The notes under the pieces were generated by a model that saw nothing but the letters and a program-made list of their open reading frames with translations, ran no database searches and was not told the DNA's origin. This document shows, piece by piece, positions 18,125 to 25,006 of a stretch of 36,803 bases of DNA; position 1 is the first letter of the stretch; the number at the start of each line of letters is the position of its first letter. The stretch is taken from positions 1-36,803 of the forward strand of contig CAZUAI010000055.1 in the NCBI GenBank assembly GCA_964617875.1, given 5' to 3'. The DNA is from CAZMVY01 sp964617875. GTDB lineage: Bacteria; Planctomycetota; Phycisphaerae; UBA1845; PWPN01. Both the position numbers and the translations under genes were made by a program.

Positions 18125-18853
18125 ATGTGGCAAGTTGGCGGCAAGGTCGTGCTGGTGACCGGCGCGTCCCGCGGTCTCGGGCGGGCGCTCGTCGAGACGT
18201 TCGCCGAACGGGGGGCGCACGTGGCCTTCTGCGCGCGGACGGCAGAGCCGCTGATGGAACTGGAGGCCGAGTTGCTCCGCCGCGGCGTCCGGGCGATGGC
18301 GGCCCCGTGCGACGTGGGGCGCGAGGCCGACGTGCTCCGCCTGGTGCGCCGCACGGTCCGGCGGTTCGGGCGGATCGACGCGCTGATCAACAATGCCTCG
18401 GTGCTGGGACCGCGCGTTCCGATGGCGGAGTTCCCGACGGCGTCGTGGAAGCAGGTCCTTTCGGCGAATCTTACCGGGACGTTCCTGATGTCGCGGGAGG
18501 TGGTGCATGTGATGCTGCGGCAGGGCGGGGGGTCGATTGTGAACGTGTCCAGCAGCCTTGGCATCAAGGTCAAGCCGGCGTGGGGGGCCTACGTCGTGAG
18601 CAAATGGGGGCTGGAGGGCTTCAGCCGGATGCTCGCCGAGGAACTCCGGGGCACGGGCGTGCGGGTGAACGTCGTGGATCCCGGGGCGATGCGGACGGCC
18701 ATGCGCGCGGCGGCCTGCCCCAACGAGGATCCGATGACACTGCCGACGCCGAAGGAGATCGTCCAGGTCTTCGAGTATCTCGCCTCCGACGATGCGCGTG
18801 ATGTGACGGGCCAACGGTTCATCGCACGCGACTTTGCCCGGGGGCAGGCTTGA
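18125..18853 (+). CDS. Short-chain dehydrogenase/reductase (SDR)
   Basis: A 242-aa classical SDR. The nucleotide-binding motif TGASRGLGRAL is near residue 12, NNAS near 90, and the catalytic Ser and YxxxK are in NVSSSLG and AYVVSKWGLEGF. The late PGAMRT loop is also typical. It uses NAD(P)H on an alcohol or carbonyl substrate that cannot be predicted. The start at 18125 has no strong ribosome binding site. A TACTAT lies just upstream at about 18107-18112, but no matching -35 was seen. Confidence 0.88.
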   Translation: MWQVGGKVVLVTGASRGLGRALVETFAERGAHVAFCARTAEPLMELEAELLRRGVRAMAAPCDVGREADVLRLVRRTVRRFGRIDALINNASVLGPRVPMAEFPTASWKQVLSANLTGTFLMSREVVHVMLRQGGGSIVNVSSSLGIKVKPAWGAYVVSKWGLEGFSRMLAEELRGTGVRVNVVDPGAMRTAMRAAACPNEDPMTLPTPKEIVQVFEYLASDDARDVTGQRFIARDFARGQA

Positions 18854-19012
18854 GCGGCGGCCTTCGTGGCCGGGGGGAGTCTGCGCGGCGCCGAGCGATA
18901 CAAAGTGTGCTTGGGATGTTGGAAACACGGAAGATACCTGCCGGGGGCAAACAAGGGCAATGCGACAGAACACCTCCGCCGTTTCCGTCCTTCAGGGCAT
19001 GCCGGACGCAGC

Positions 19013-19041
19013 TTGAACCGGCCGCGGTGTGTCTGCATAAT
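19013..19041 (+). promoter_or_regulatory. Predicted sigma70-type promoter of the small Cys-rich gene
   Basis: TTGAAC (19013-19018) and CATAAT (19036-19041) are separated by exactly 17 bp. The -35 and -10 each match the consensus at 5/6. Transcription would begin near 19048, about 37 bases before the ATG at 19085, leaving room for the AAGGAGGT ribosome binding site. This supports the short gene downstream as real. Confidence 0.65.
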
Positions 19042-19084
19042 GGCGTGCCGATGATTTGTGGAATTGCGGAAGGAGGTTGACGTG

Positions 19085-19309
19085 ATGTTGCTCAGGAAAC
19101 CGGTGATTGCTCTGGTCTGGACGCTCGGGCTTCTTGCCGGGGGCTCGCTGTTGGGTGGGGCCTGCGCGCTGTCCGATGGCGGCCTGTACGTGAACCTGTT
19201 CGGCGACCCGTGGTGCATCGGCTGCGACTGGGACGAGGATGCGTGCGAGGCGTGGTGCGACGGCGACGACGATTGCGAAGACTGGTGCGAGGACCATTCC
19301 GACGACTGA
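19085..19309 (+). CDS. Small exported Cys/Asp/Trp-rich protein
   Basis: A 74-aa protein. The ATG at 19085 lies 7 bp after a near-perfect AAGGAGGT (19070-19077). A signal peptide of about 28 residues (MLLRKPVIALVWTLGLLAGG, then SLLGGACA) is followed by a short acidic mature part with six Cys spaced C-x2-C-x6-C-x3-C-x5-C-x3-C. There is a partial internal repeat (CEAWCDGDDD then CEDWCEDHSDD) and many Asp/Glu. The pattern suggests metal binding or disulfide bonding outside the cytoplasm. The LGGAC near the cleavage region could be a weak lipobox. I do not recognise a family. Confidence 0.7.
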   Translation: MLLRKPVIALVWTLGLLAGGSLLGGACALSDGGLYVNLFGDPWCIGCDWDEDACEAWCDGDDDCEDWCEDHSDD

Positions 19310-19354
19310 GCCGCTGCGCGGGGCCTGATCGCGCCGGCGATCCGTCTGTGGACC

Positions 19355-19411
19355 AAAAAGGCGGGCGGACCTCCGCGGCCGCGCACGCGCCGCTGCGGAG
19401 AACCGCCCGCC
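19355..19411 (-). terminator. Intrinsic terminator of the ThuA gene
   Basis: On the minus strand a long GC-rich hairpin is formed by CCGCCCGCC (19403-19411) pairing with GGCGGGCGG (19360-19368) and by an inner GCGGAG/CTCCGC stem. It is followed directly by CTTTTT. It lies 19 bp beyond the ThuA stop. Because the two genes converge here, the hairpin may also stop plus-strand transcription from the small Cys-rich gene, although that strand lacks the T-run. Confidence 0.8.
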
Positions 19412-19429
19412 CTGTGTTGCCGTGCCGGT

Positions 19430-20326
19430 TTATTCTTTCTTCTCGGCGCCTTCCTTTGCCTTCTTCTTGCCGGCAGGGGGCTTTGCGTCGGACGGCATCG
19501 CGCTGCCCTTGAGGTCGCCCATCGCCCACTGGATGCCGGCAATCAGGTGCTGCTGGTACAGCTTGTCTTTCCAGACCTCCTCGTTGTGGCCGAGCGACGT
19601 GTAGAACACGCGGCCCTTGCCGAACTTCCGGCACCAGGCCACTTCGTACGTCTGGCCCTTCTCCATCTTGTTCTTCTTGAGGTTCTCGGCCTCGGATTTC
19701 TCGGTGTCCACCGTGATCAGAATGCGGAACTTGTCGCGCGGCACCGGCGTGATGAACTGGTACATCTCGTCGGCGATCTTCCACTCCTGCGGCAGCATCT
19801 TCGTCGCCGGGTGCTTCGGGTCGTGGATCTTCAGGACCAGCGGGGCGTTGTTCGCGCCGTGCGTCTTGAACCGCGGGCCGATCATCTCGACGAACTCCGG
19901 CCAGTAGCCCTCCTTGCTGCTGTAGTCGGTGGCCGAGTGGATGCCGACGAAGCCCTTGCCCTCCTTCACGAAGTCGATGATCGCCTTCTGCTGCTCCGGC
20001 TTCAGCGGCAGGTGGCCCGTGGTGTAGAAGATGATCGCGTCGAACGGCGCCAGGTACTCCGGCGTGATCATCGAGAGGTCGATCTTCTCCTTCGCCTGCT
20101 TGTGGCCCTCGAGGCACGTGGCCTTGAATGCGCCCGACTTTTCGCCCATTTCCTTCAGCAGCTTCTCCGAAAGCTCGAGGACGCCGTGCTTGAAGCCTTC
20201 CGAGTGCGTCAGGTACAGCACGCGCCGCTCCCGGGCCGCGCCCGCCGCCGCCTGCGAAAAGGCCGTGGCACTCCATCCGCATACCAGCCCGGTTGTCAAC
20301 ACAAAACAAAACCCGACTCGTGACAT
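19430..20326 (-). CDS. Exported ThuA-domain protein
   Basis: A 298-aa protein with an N-terminal signal peptide (MSRVGFCFVLTTGLVCGWSA, cleaved near TAFSQA). The body is a ThuA domain (PF06283, class I glutamine-amidotransferase-like fold): RRVLYLTHSEGFKH, FDAIIFYTTGHLPL, GKGFVGIHSATDY, RVFYTSLGHNEEVW. The tail is Lys/Glu/Pro-rich. Family members occur with sugar-metabolism genes; a glycoside-processing role has been proposed, but the activity of exported planctomycete forms is not established. It shares its strand with the aminotransferase gene upstream (33 bp gap) and ends at a clear terminator. Confidence 0.87.
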   Translation of the reverse strand: MSRVGFCFVLTTGLVCGWSATAFSQAAAGAARERRVLYLTHSEGFKHGVLELSEKLLKEMGEKSGAFKATCLEGHKQAKEKIDLSMITPEYLAPFDAIIFYTTGHLPLKPEQQKAIIDFVKEGKGFVGIHSATDYSSKEGYWPEFVEMIGPRFKTHGANNAPLVLKIHDPKHPATKMLPQEWKIADEMYQFITPVPRDKFRILITVDTEKSEAENLKKNKMEKGQTYEVAWCRKFGKGRVFYTSLGHNEEVWKDKLYQQHLIAGIQWAMGDLKGSAMPSDAKPPAGKKKAKEGAEKKE

Positions 20327-20359
20327 CGCGTGTTCCTCCAGAATCCCTTGGTTCGATCC

Positions 20360-21538
20360 CTACTTCGACAGAAACTCCGCCAGCCGGTCGAGACCCTTCC
20401 GGATCTGTTCCATGCTCGTGGCGAACGACAGCCGCACGTGCTCGTCGCTGCCGAACGCGCTGCCCGGCACGACGGCCACCTTGGCCTGTTCCAGCACCTT
20501 CGATGCGAACTCGAGCGAGCCCTTGACGCCGAGCTTCCGGTACGTGCCGCTGACGTTCGGGAACGCATAGAACGCCCCCGTCGGCTGCACGCACGTGACG
20601 CCCGGGATCTCGTTGAGCCGCTTGTGCATGTATTCGGCACGCCGCTCGAACTCCTTCCGCATGACCTCCACCGACGACTGGTCGCCCTTCAGCGCCTCGG
20701 CCAGGCCCCATTGGTTGAACGTCGCGGGGCCGCTCGTCGTCTGGCTCTGCAGCTTGGCCATCGCCGCGATGATCTCCTTCGGCCCGGCCGCGTAGCCGAC
20801 CCGCCAGCCGGTCATCGAGTACGTCTTCGACCCGGCGTTGAACGTCACGGTCTTCGCGTAGGCCTCGGGCCCCGTGGCGGCAAAGCTCAGGAACCGCTGA
20901 TTGCCGTACAGCAGCCGGTCGTACATCTCGTCCGAGAAGACCACCAGGTCATGCTTGACGACGACCGTCGCGATCGCCCGGATGTCCTCCGGCGTATAGC
21001 AGAATCCGCCGGGGTTGCTCGGGTAGTTGAGCACGAGGGCCTTCGTCTTCGGCGTGATGGCGGCGGCAATCTGGTCCGGCCGCAGCCGGAAGCTGTTCGA
21101 CTCGTCGCCCATCAGCGTGATGACCTTGCCGCCGTTGAGCTGGATCTGCTCGGGGTAGCTCACCCAGTAGGGGGCCGGCAGGATCACCTCGTCGCCCTCG
21201 TCGATCAGGGCGCTGAAGGCCAGGTACAGCGCCTCCTTTCCGCCGACGGTGATGATGACCTGCGACGGATCGTACGTCAGGTTGTTCTCCCGCTTGAGCT
21301 TGAGGCAAACGGCCTCCTTCGCGGGCAGGATGCCCGACGCGGGCGTCGCGTATTTGGTTTTCCCCTCGTCGAGGGCCTTTTTGGCGGCCTCCTTCACGTT
21401 CGACGGGGTGTCGAAATCCGGCTCGCCGGCGCCGAAGCTGACGACGTCGATGCCTTCCTTCTTCATCTGGGCGGCCTTGGACGATACGGCGAGGGTCGCC
21501 GATTCCGCGAGGGCCATCACGCGTTTGCTCAGTCGCAT
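20360..21538 (-). CDS. PLP-dependent class I aminotransferase
   Basis: A 392-aa protein. The ATG at 21538 is chosen because GGAG lies 8 bp before it and homologues begin MRLSKRVMAL. Class I features: FGAGEPDFDTP, TVGGKEALYLAF, PAPYWVSYP, DEMYDRLLYG, the PLP lysine in GSKTYSMTGWRVGYAAGP, and the C-terminal VRLSFATSMEQI substrate-binding Arg. The usual NPTG loop reads NPGG (NYPSNPGGFCYTPE), keeping the PLP-contacting Asn. It is an aspartate, aromatic or prephenate-type aminotransferase; sequence alone cannot choose. It is divergent from the aromatic-leader/serS/aroF transcript, which makes an aromatic amino-acid role attractive. A TATGAT at about 21578-21583 on the minus strand may be its -10. 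Confidence 0.88.
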   Translation of the reverse strand: MRLSKRVMALAESATLAVSSKAAQMKKEGIDVVSFGAGEPDFDTPSNVKEAAKKALDEGKTKYATPASGILPAKEAVCLKLKRENNLTYDPSQVIITVGGKEALYLAFSALIDEGDEVILPAPYWVSYPEQIQLNGGKVITLMGDESNSFRLRPDQIAAAITPKTKALVLNYPSNPGGFCYTPEDIRAIATVVVKHDLVVFSDEMYDRLLYGNQRFLSFAATGPEAYAKTVTFNAGSKTYSMTGWRVGYAAGPKEIIAAMAKLQSQTTSGPATFNQWGLAEALKGDQSSVEVMRKEFERRAEYMHKRLNEIPGVTCVQPTGAFYAFPNVSGTYRKLGVKGSLEFASKVLEQAKVAVVPGSAFGSDEHVRLSFATSMEQIRKGLDRLAEFLSK

Positions 21539-21817
21539 GTCTCGGGCTCCATGGTTAGGGTGCCTGTCGGGCGCGGTATCATACACGGACTTGCCGGCGG
21601 AATCACGCCCTGTCAGGCCGCGAGGGTTCGCATGCCCCGGCCGAGCCGGTTGGGGTGCATGGCCGTTCCTGCGTACGAGGAGGGGGCGGGAACCTTCCCG
21701 GCCCGGGGTTTCGCGCGTCAGGGCGTCCACTGCCCGTGAACACGGTGTTCCGCCTGTCCGGCAAGGGTTCCTGACCCCGTTCGCACATACGGCCATGCGC
21801 CCGACGGTCGGGGGGGC

Positions 21818-21846
21818 TTGACACGCCGCGGGGGCTGGCGTAGAGT
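21818..21846 (+). promoter_or_regulatory. Predicted sigma70-type promoter of the leader/serS/aroF transcript
   Basis: A perfect TTGACA (21818-21823) is followed after exactly 17 bp by TAGAGT (21841-21846), a 4/6 match to the -10. Transcription would begin near 21853, about 26 bases before the leader-peptide GTG. The preceding 21539-21817, between the divergent genes, has no gene that I can support. Confidence 0.75.
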
Positions 21847-21878
21847 ATGCGATACAAGGGGTGTTTCGGAGACGTATT

Positions 21879-21947
21879 GTGAACTTGTCGCGTTCGTATT
21901 ACTTTAGCTGGTTCTGGTACTTCGGAGGTGCGCGTCTCCGGGCGTAG
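21879..21947 (+). CDS. Aromatic-residue-rich attenuator leader peptide
   Basis: A 22-codon ORF with GTG start at 21879, preceded by GGAGA (21868-21872) at 6 bp. Codons 6-15 (21894-21923) read SYYFSWFWYF, so eight of nine consecutive codons from 21897 are Tyr, Phe or Trp. The ORF then reads GGARLRA and stops with TAG at 21945. Such a run is what ribosome-mediated attenuators use as a sensor: starvation for charged aromatic tRNA would stall the ribosome here. The overlapping RNA pairings (see the attenuator entry) fit exactly. The peptide itself needs no function. It was found by reading the sequence and is shorter than normal gene-calling limits. Confidence 0.78.
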   Translation: MNLSRSYYFSWFWYFGGARLRA

Positions 21948-21975
21948 TGGCCGTTTCGAACGAAAGCCAGACAAG

Positions 21976-22014
21976 AGCCCTGAGACGCGAGACAGCGGTC
22001 TCAGGGCTTTTCTT
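21976..22014 (+). terminator. Intrinsic terminator of the aromatic leader
   Basis: A perfect 11-bp stem, AGCCCTGAGAC (21976-21986) and GTCTCAGGGCT (21998-22008), with an 11-base loop is followed by TTTTCTT. It lies 16-22 bp before the serS ATG, so read-through is required to express serS. Confidence 0.88.
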
Positions 22015-22029
22015 CTGGGTGAAACCAAG

Positions 22030-23361
22030 ATGCTGGACATCAAGTACATTCGGCAGAATGTGGACCTGATCAAGGACGGCGCTGCGAAGAAAAACATCCG
22101 GTGCGACATCGACCGTTTGTGTGCCGTCGATGACCGACGGCGGGCCATCCAGACCGAACTGGACAACCTGCGGGCCGAGCAGAACGACACCGGGGCCAAC
22201 ATCGCCCTCTACAAGAACCCCAAGAGCGACTTCTACAAGCGGAAACTCGCCGACGGCCTGACGCCCGAGCAGCTCAAGGCCGAGGCGGACGCCCTCGTCG
22301 AGCGGATGGCCCGGAGCAAGGCCAGGGCCAGGGAGCTGGAGGCCGAGCAGGAGGGCGTTCTCAAGGAGTTCAACGCCCTGATGCTGACGGTCCCGCTGCC
22401 GCCGGGCGACGACGTCCCCGTCGGCCCCGACGCCTCGGCCAACGTGGAGATGTATCGCGTCGGCGAGCCTCCGAAATTCGCGTTCGAGCCGAAGGACCAC
22501 ATGACCCTCGGTCAGATGCACCGGCTCATCGACGTCGATCGCGGCGTGAAGCTCTCCGGCTCGCGAAGCTACTTCCTCACGGGCGCCGGAACGCTGCTTC
22601 ATCAGGCCGTGCTGCGGATGGCGTTCGACTTCATGGTGTACGAACAGGGCTTTCTGCCGATGTCCGTGCCCGTGCTCGTTCGTGAGCAGGTCATGGTCGG
22701 CACCGGATTCTTCCCCGAGGGCCGCGACCAGGTGTACCAGATACCGGAGGACGAGCTGTGCCTGACCGGGACCGCCGAGGTCGCCCTGACGAGCTACCAC
22801 GCCGACGAGGTCCTGGCCGAGGACGAGCTTCCGAAGCGGTACGTCGCGCTGTCCACGTGCTTCCGTCGCGAGGCCGGCACCTACGGCAAGGACACCGCCG
22901 GCATCTACCGCATTCACCAGTTCGACAAGGTCGAGCAGGTCGTCGTGTGCCGGGCCGATGTCGAGGAGTCGAAGCAGTGGCAGAAGAAGATGGTCGGCTA
23001 CTCCGAGGAGGTGCTCAAGCGGCTCGGTCTGGCGTACCGCGTCGTACACCTCTGCACGGGCGACATCAGCGCCGGCAAGGCCTCGACGTACGACATCGAG
23101 ACGTGGATGCCCTCACGAAACGGGTACGGCGAGACGCACTCCGCGAGCCGCCTGTACGACTTCCAGGCGCGACGGCTGAACATCCGCTACCGCGACCGGG
23201 ACAAGAAGGTCCACGTAGCCCACACGTTGAATAACACGGTGATCGCCAGCCCCCGCATCCTGATACCGATTCTGGAGTGTTACCAGAACCAGGACGGGAG
23301 CATCACCATTCCCCAGGTGCTCCGGCCGTACATGAACGGCATGGAGCGAATCGGAGGATAA
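22030..23361 (+). CDS. serS: Seryl-tRNA synthetase
   Basis: A 443-aa protein. The ATG at 22030 matches the family start (MLDIKYIRQNVDLIKDGAAK). The N-terminal coiled-coil arm (residues about 25-110) is followed by the class II core: motif 2 FRREAGTYGKDTAGIYRIHQF (cut here), YDIETWMP, and motif 3 ending in NNTVIASPRILIPILECYQ. It charges tRNA-Ser in the cytoplasm. What is odd is the regulation: the gene sits behind a leader peptide rich in Tyr/Phe/Trp rather than Ser codons. The likely reason is co-transcription with aroF 404 bp downstream. No strong Shine-Dalgarno was seen before the ATG. Confidence 0.95.
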   Translation: MLDIKYIRQNVDLIKDGAAKKNIRCDIDRLCAVDDRRRAIQTELDNLRAEQNDTGANIALYKNPKSDFYKRKLADGLTPEQLKAEADALVERMARSKARARELEAEQEGVLKEFNALMLTVPLPPGDDVPVGPDASANVEMYRVGEPPKFAFEPKDHMTLGQMHRLIDVDRGVKLSGSRSYFLTGAGTLLHQAVLRMAFDFMVYEQGFLPMSVPVLVREQVMVGTGFFPEGRDQVYQIPEDELCLTGTAEVALTSYHADEVLAEDELPKRYVALSTCFRREAGTYGKDTAGIYRIHQFDKVEQVVVCRADVEESKQWQKKMVGYSEEVLKRLGLAYRVVHLCTGDISAGKASTYDIETWMPSRNGYGETHSASRLYDFQARRLNIRYRDRDKKVHVAHTLNNTVIASPRILIPILECYQNQDGSITIPQVLRPYMNGMERIGG

Positions 23362-23365
23362 GTCA

Positions 23366-23560
23366 ATGTCCGTGACCCCCGACACGAGTGTCTCGTCGAA
23401 CGCACATCCGCTGGCCGATACGATCGCCACGGCCCAGGCCCGTGCCCGCGAGGCCGGGCGGCTGGCCGCCGGGATCCTTCGCGACGCGGTGCGGCTTTAT
23501 TCGGCGGACGCTTCGGGTTGGGGGTGGTTTTGGCGGCCCTCCCGAGAGTGCTTCCGATGA
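23366..23560 (+). CDS. Short ORF ending in a Trp-rich motif, between serS and aroF
   Basis: A 64-aa ORF starting 5 bp after the serS stop, with a GGAGGATAA overlapping the serS end as ribosome binding site. Its body (THAT is, residues 1-45) is Ala/Arg/Ser-rich and not recognised, but the end reads SGWGWFWRPSRECFR: three Trp and one Phe just before the stop. A GTG near 23492 could make it a 23-codon leader. GCGGCCC after the last Trp codon (23533-23539) is complementary to GGGCCGC, the 5' arm of the hairpin at 23647. It may be a second leader peptide controlling aroF, or just a decayed coding remnant. The spacing fits attenuation less well than the upstream leader. Confidence 0.35.
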   Translation: MSVTPDTSVSSNAHPLADTIATAQARAREAGRLAAGILRDAVRLYSADASGWGWFWRPSRECFR

Positions 23561-23646
23561 ATTTCCCGCGATCGCGAGCGTCACACGCCCCCGGCCCGTC
23601 GGCCCGTCCGGTCGGCCGCCACGGCCGTTGTGCCTTCATCTTTCGC

Positions 23647-23683
23647 GGGCCGCGACGGACGGCGTAGTCCGTTCGTCCGGCCC
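23647..23683 (+). other. GC-rich hairpin upstream of aroF
   Basis: GGGCCG (23647-23652) pairs with CGGCCC (23678-23683), and ACGGAC (23655-23660) pairs with GTCCGT (23667-23672). The structure is stable, but no T-run follows, so it is not a clear intrinsic terminator. It is the main structure in the 404-bp serS-aroF gap; the remainder of that gap shows no other gene or promoter that I can support. Confidence 0.4.
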
Positions 23684-23765
23684 TCAGAACGGGTGCGCAG
23701 GACCCACCGTCCGAACGCGAAAGACAGAAGGCAGACAGCAGACAGACAGCAAGGGAGACGAATCC

Positions 23766-24782
23766 ATGATCGTCGTAATGGAACCGGGGTGCACGCAGGA
23801 ACAGATCGATCACGTGGTCGGGATCGTCCGCGAGATGGGCTTGAAGGAGCATGTGATCCGGGGAACGGAGCGGACCGTGGTCGCCGTCATCGGCGATGAG
23901 CGGTTCAAGGACCGCGGCGTGCTGGAACAGGCGCCGATGGTCGATCGGGTCATTCCGATCCTCGCTCCGTACAAGATGGCCAGCCGCGAGGTCAAGCCCG
24001 AGCCATCGTCCATCCCGATCAGCCCGACCGCGAAGATCGGCGGCACGAAGATTGCGGTGATCGCCGGGCCGTGCAGCGTCGAGAGCCGCCAGCAGATCCT
24101 GGACCTGGCCTGCCAGTTGAAGGAGGCGGGCGCGGTTGCGCTCCGCGGCGGGGCGTTCAAGCCGCGGACGAGCCCCTACCAGTTCCAGGGCATGGGCGAG
24201 AAAGGCCTGGAACTGCTGGCCGAGGCGCGGGCCAGGACGGGCCTCGCCGTCGTCACCGAGGTGATGAGCAGCGACCAGGTCCTGCTCGTGGCCAAGTACG
24301 CCGACGTGCTCCAGATCGGCACGCGAAACATGCACAACTTCAACCTGCTCGAGGCCGTCGGGCATACGAACAAGCCCGTCCTCCTCAAGCGCGGCTGGAG
24401 TTCCACGCTCGACGAGTTCCTCCTGGCCGCCGAGTACGTCATCAAGGAGGGCAACCAGAACGTCATTCTCTGCGAGCGGGGCATCCGTACGCACGAAACG
24501 TACGTGCGCAACACGCTGGCGCTCGGCGTCGTCCCGGCGATCAAGCGGCAGTCGCACCTGCCGATCATCGTGGACCCGTCGCACGGCACGGGCCATGCGT
24601 ACATGGTGCCGTCGATGGCCCGGGCGGCCGTCGCGGCCGGCGCCGACGGCCTGATGATCGAGGTGCACAACGACCCCGAGCACGCCCTGACCGACGGCGC
24701 CCAGTCGATCACGCCGAAGATGTTCGCGGACCTGATGCGCGACCTGGCGCGGGTGGCGGCGGCCGTGGATCGGACGGTGTGA
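23766..24782 (+). CDS. aroF: 3-deoxy-7-phosphoheptulonate (DAHP) synthase, type I-beta with N-terminal regulatory domain
   Basis: A 338-aa protein. The ATG at 23766 follows GGGAGACG and begins the family's ferredoxin-like domain (MIVVMEPGCTQEQIDHVVGI, residues about 1-70). The barrel then shows IAGPCSVES, GGAFKPRTSPYQFQG, VVTEVM, QIGTRNMHNFNLL, VLLKRG, IVDPSHGTGH and MIEVHNDPEHALTDGAQS, with the expected metal and PEP ligands (Cys, His, Glu, Asp). It condenses PEP and erythrose-4-phosphate, the first step to chorismate and the aromatic amino acids. In Thermotoga-type enzymes the N-terminal domain mediates inhibition by Tyr/Phe. The aromatic leader upstream of serS suggests a second, transcriptional layer of control. 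Confidence 0.95.
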   Translation: MIVVMEPGCTQEQIDHVVGIVREMGLKEHVIRGTERTVVAVIGDERFKDRGVLEQAPMVDRVIPILAPYKMASREVKPEPSSIPISPTAKIGGTKIAVIAGPCSVESRQQILDLACQLKEAGAVALRGGAFKPRTSPYQFQGMGEKGLELLAEARARTGLAVVTEVMSSDQVLLVAKYADVLQIGTRNMHNFNLLEAVGHTNKPVLLKRGWSSTLDEFLLAAEYVIKEGNQNVILCERGIRTHETYVRNTLALGVVPAIKRQSHLPIIVDPSHGTGHAYMVPSMARAAVAAGADGLMIEVHNDPEHALTDGAQSITPKMFADLMRDLARVAAAVDRTV

Positions 24783-24788
24783 CGCGGC

Positions 24789-24840
24789 GTGGTGCGGGTA
24801 TCCTGCCTGCTCCCCGTCGCAGGCCGGAAGCCTGCACCAC
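24789..24840. repeat. Interspersed hairpin repeat (GTGGTGC...CCTGCACCAC)
   Basis: GTGGTGCGGG (24789-24798) and CCTGCACCAC (24831-24840) form an inverted repeat with 9 of 10 pairs around a Cys/Gly-codon-like GC-rich middle. It starts 7 bp after the aroF stop. Hairpins of this kind are frequent in planctomycete and verrucomicrobial intergenic DNA, from memory rather than a search. It may act as the 3' end of the aroF transcript. The rest of the gap to 25006 has no recognised feature. Confidence 0.5.
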
Positions 24841-25006
24841 AACGGACGCGGCCGACGGAACGCGGCGCCGGGCCTCTTCCGGGCCCGTGGCGTTCCTGGC
24901 CGTCAGAGGCGTGGACCACGCCGGGCGGGAGGGCTACGGTCGGCGATTCCCGGCTGTCATTCGCACGCATGCGCGAATAAGCGGCCGGGGCGAGGAGTGA
25001 GCGATC

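Larger units (their letters stand above)
21868..22014 (+). promoter_or_regulatory. Transcription attenuator with alternative pairings before serS
   Basis: Four RNA segments are visible. Segment 1 CGGAGACG (21867-21874, over the leader ribosome binding site) can pair with segment 2 CGTCTCCG (21933-21940). Segment 2, as CGCGTCTCCGGGC (21931-21943, the last leader codons), can instead pair 12 of 13 bases with segment 3 GCCCTGAGACGCG (21977-21989), forming an anti-terminator. Segment 3 otherwise forms the terminator with segment 4 (21998-22008). A ribosome stalled at the Tyr/Phe/Trp codons leaves segment 2 free, giving read-through. A ribosome reaching the TAG at 21945 covers segment 2, giving termination. 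The geometry matches classical trp/phe attenuators. Confidence 0.75.

Noticed and set aside
20345..20372. GGTTCGATCCC, a tRNA T-loop look-alike
   Set aside because: The flanking bases do not form a T-stem and no acceptor or anticodon arm is present; it lies between ThuA and the aminotransferase.
21971..22014. T-box riboswitch before serS
   Set aside because: No T-box sequence (TGGNACCGCG-like) or specifier stem was found; the leader ORF with alternative pairings explains the structure better.
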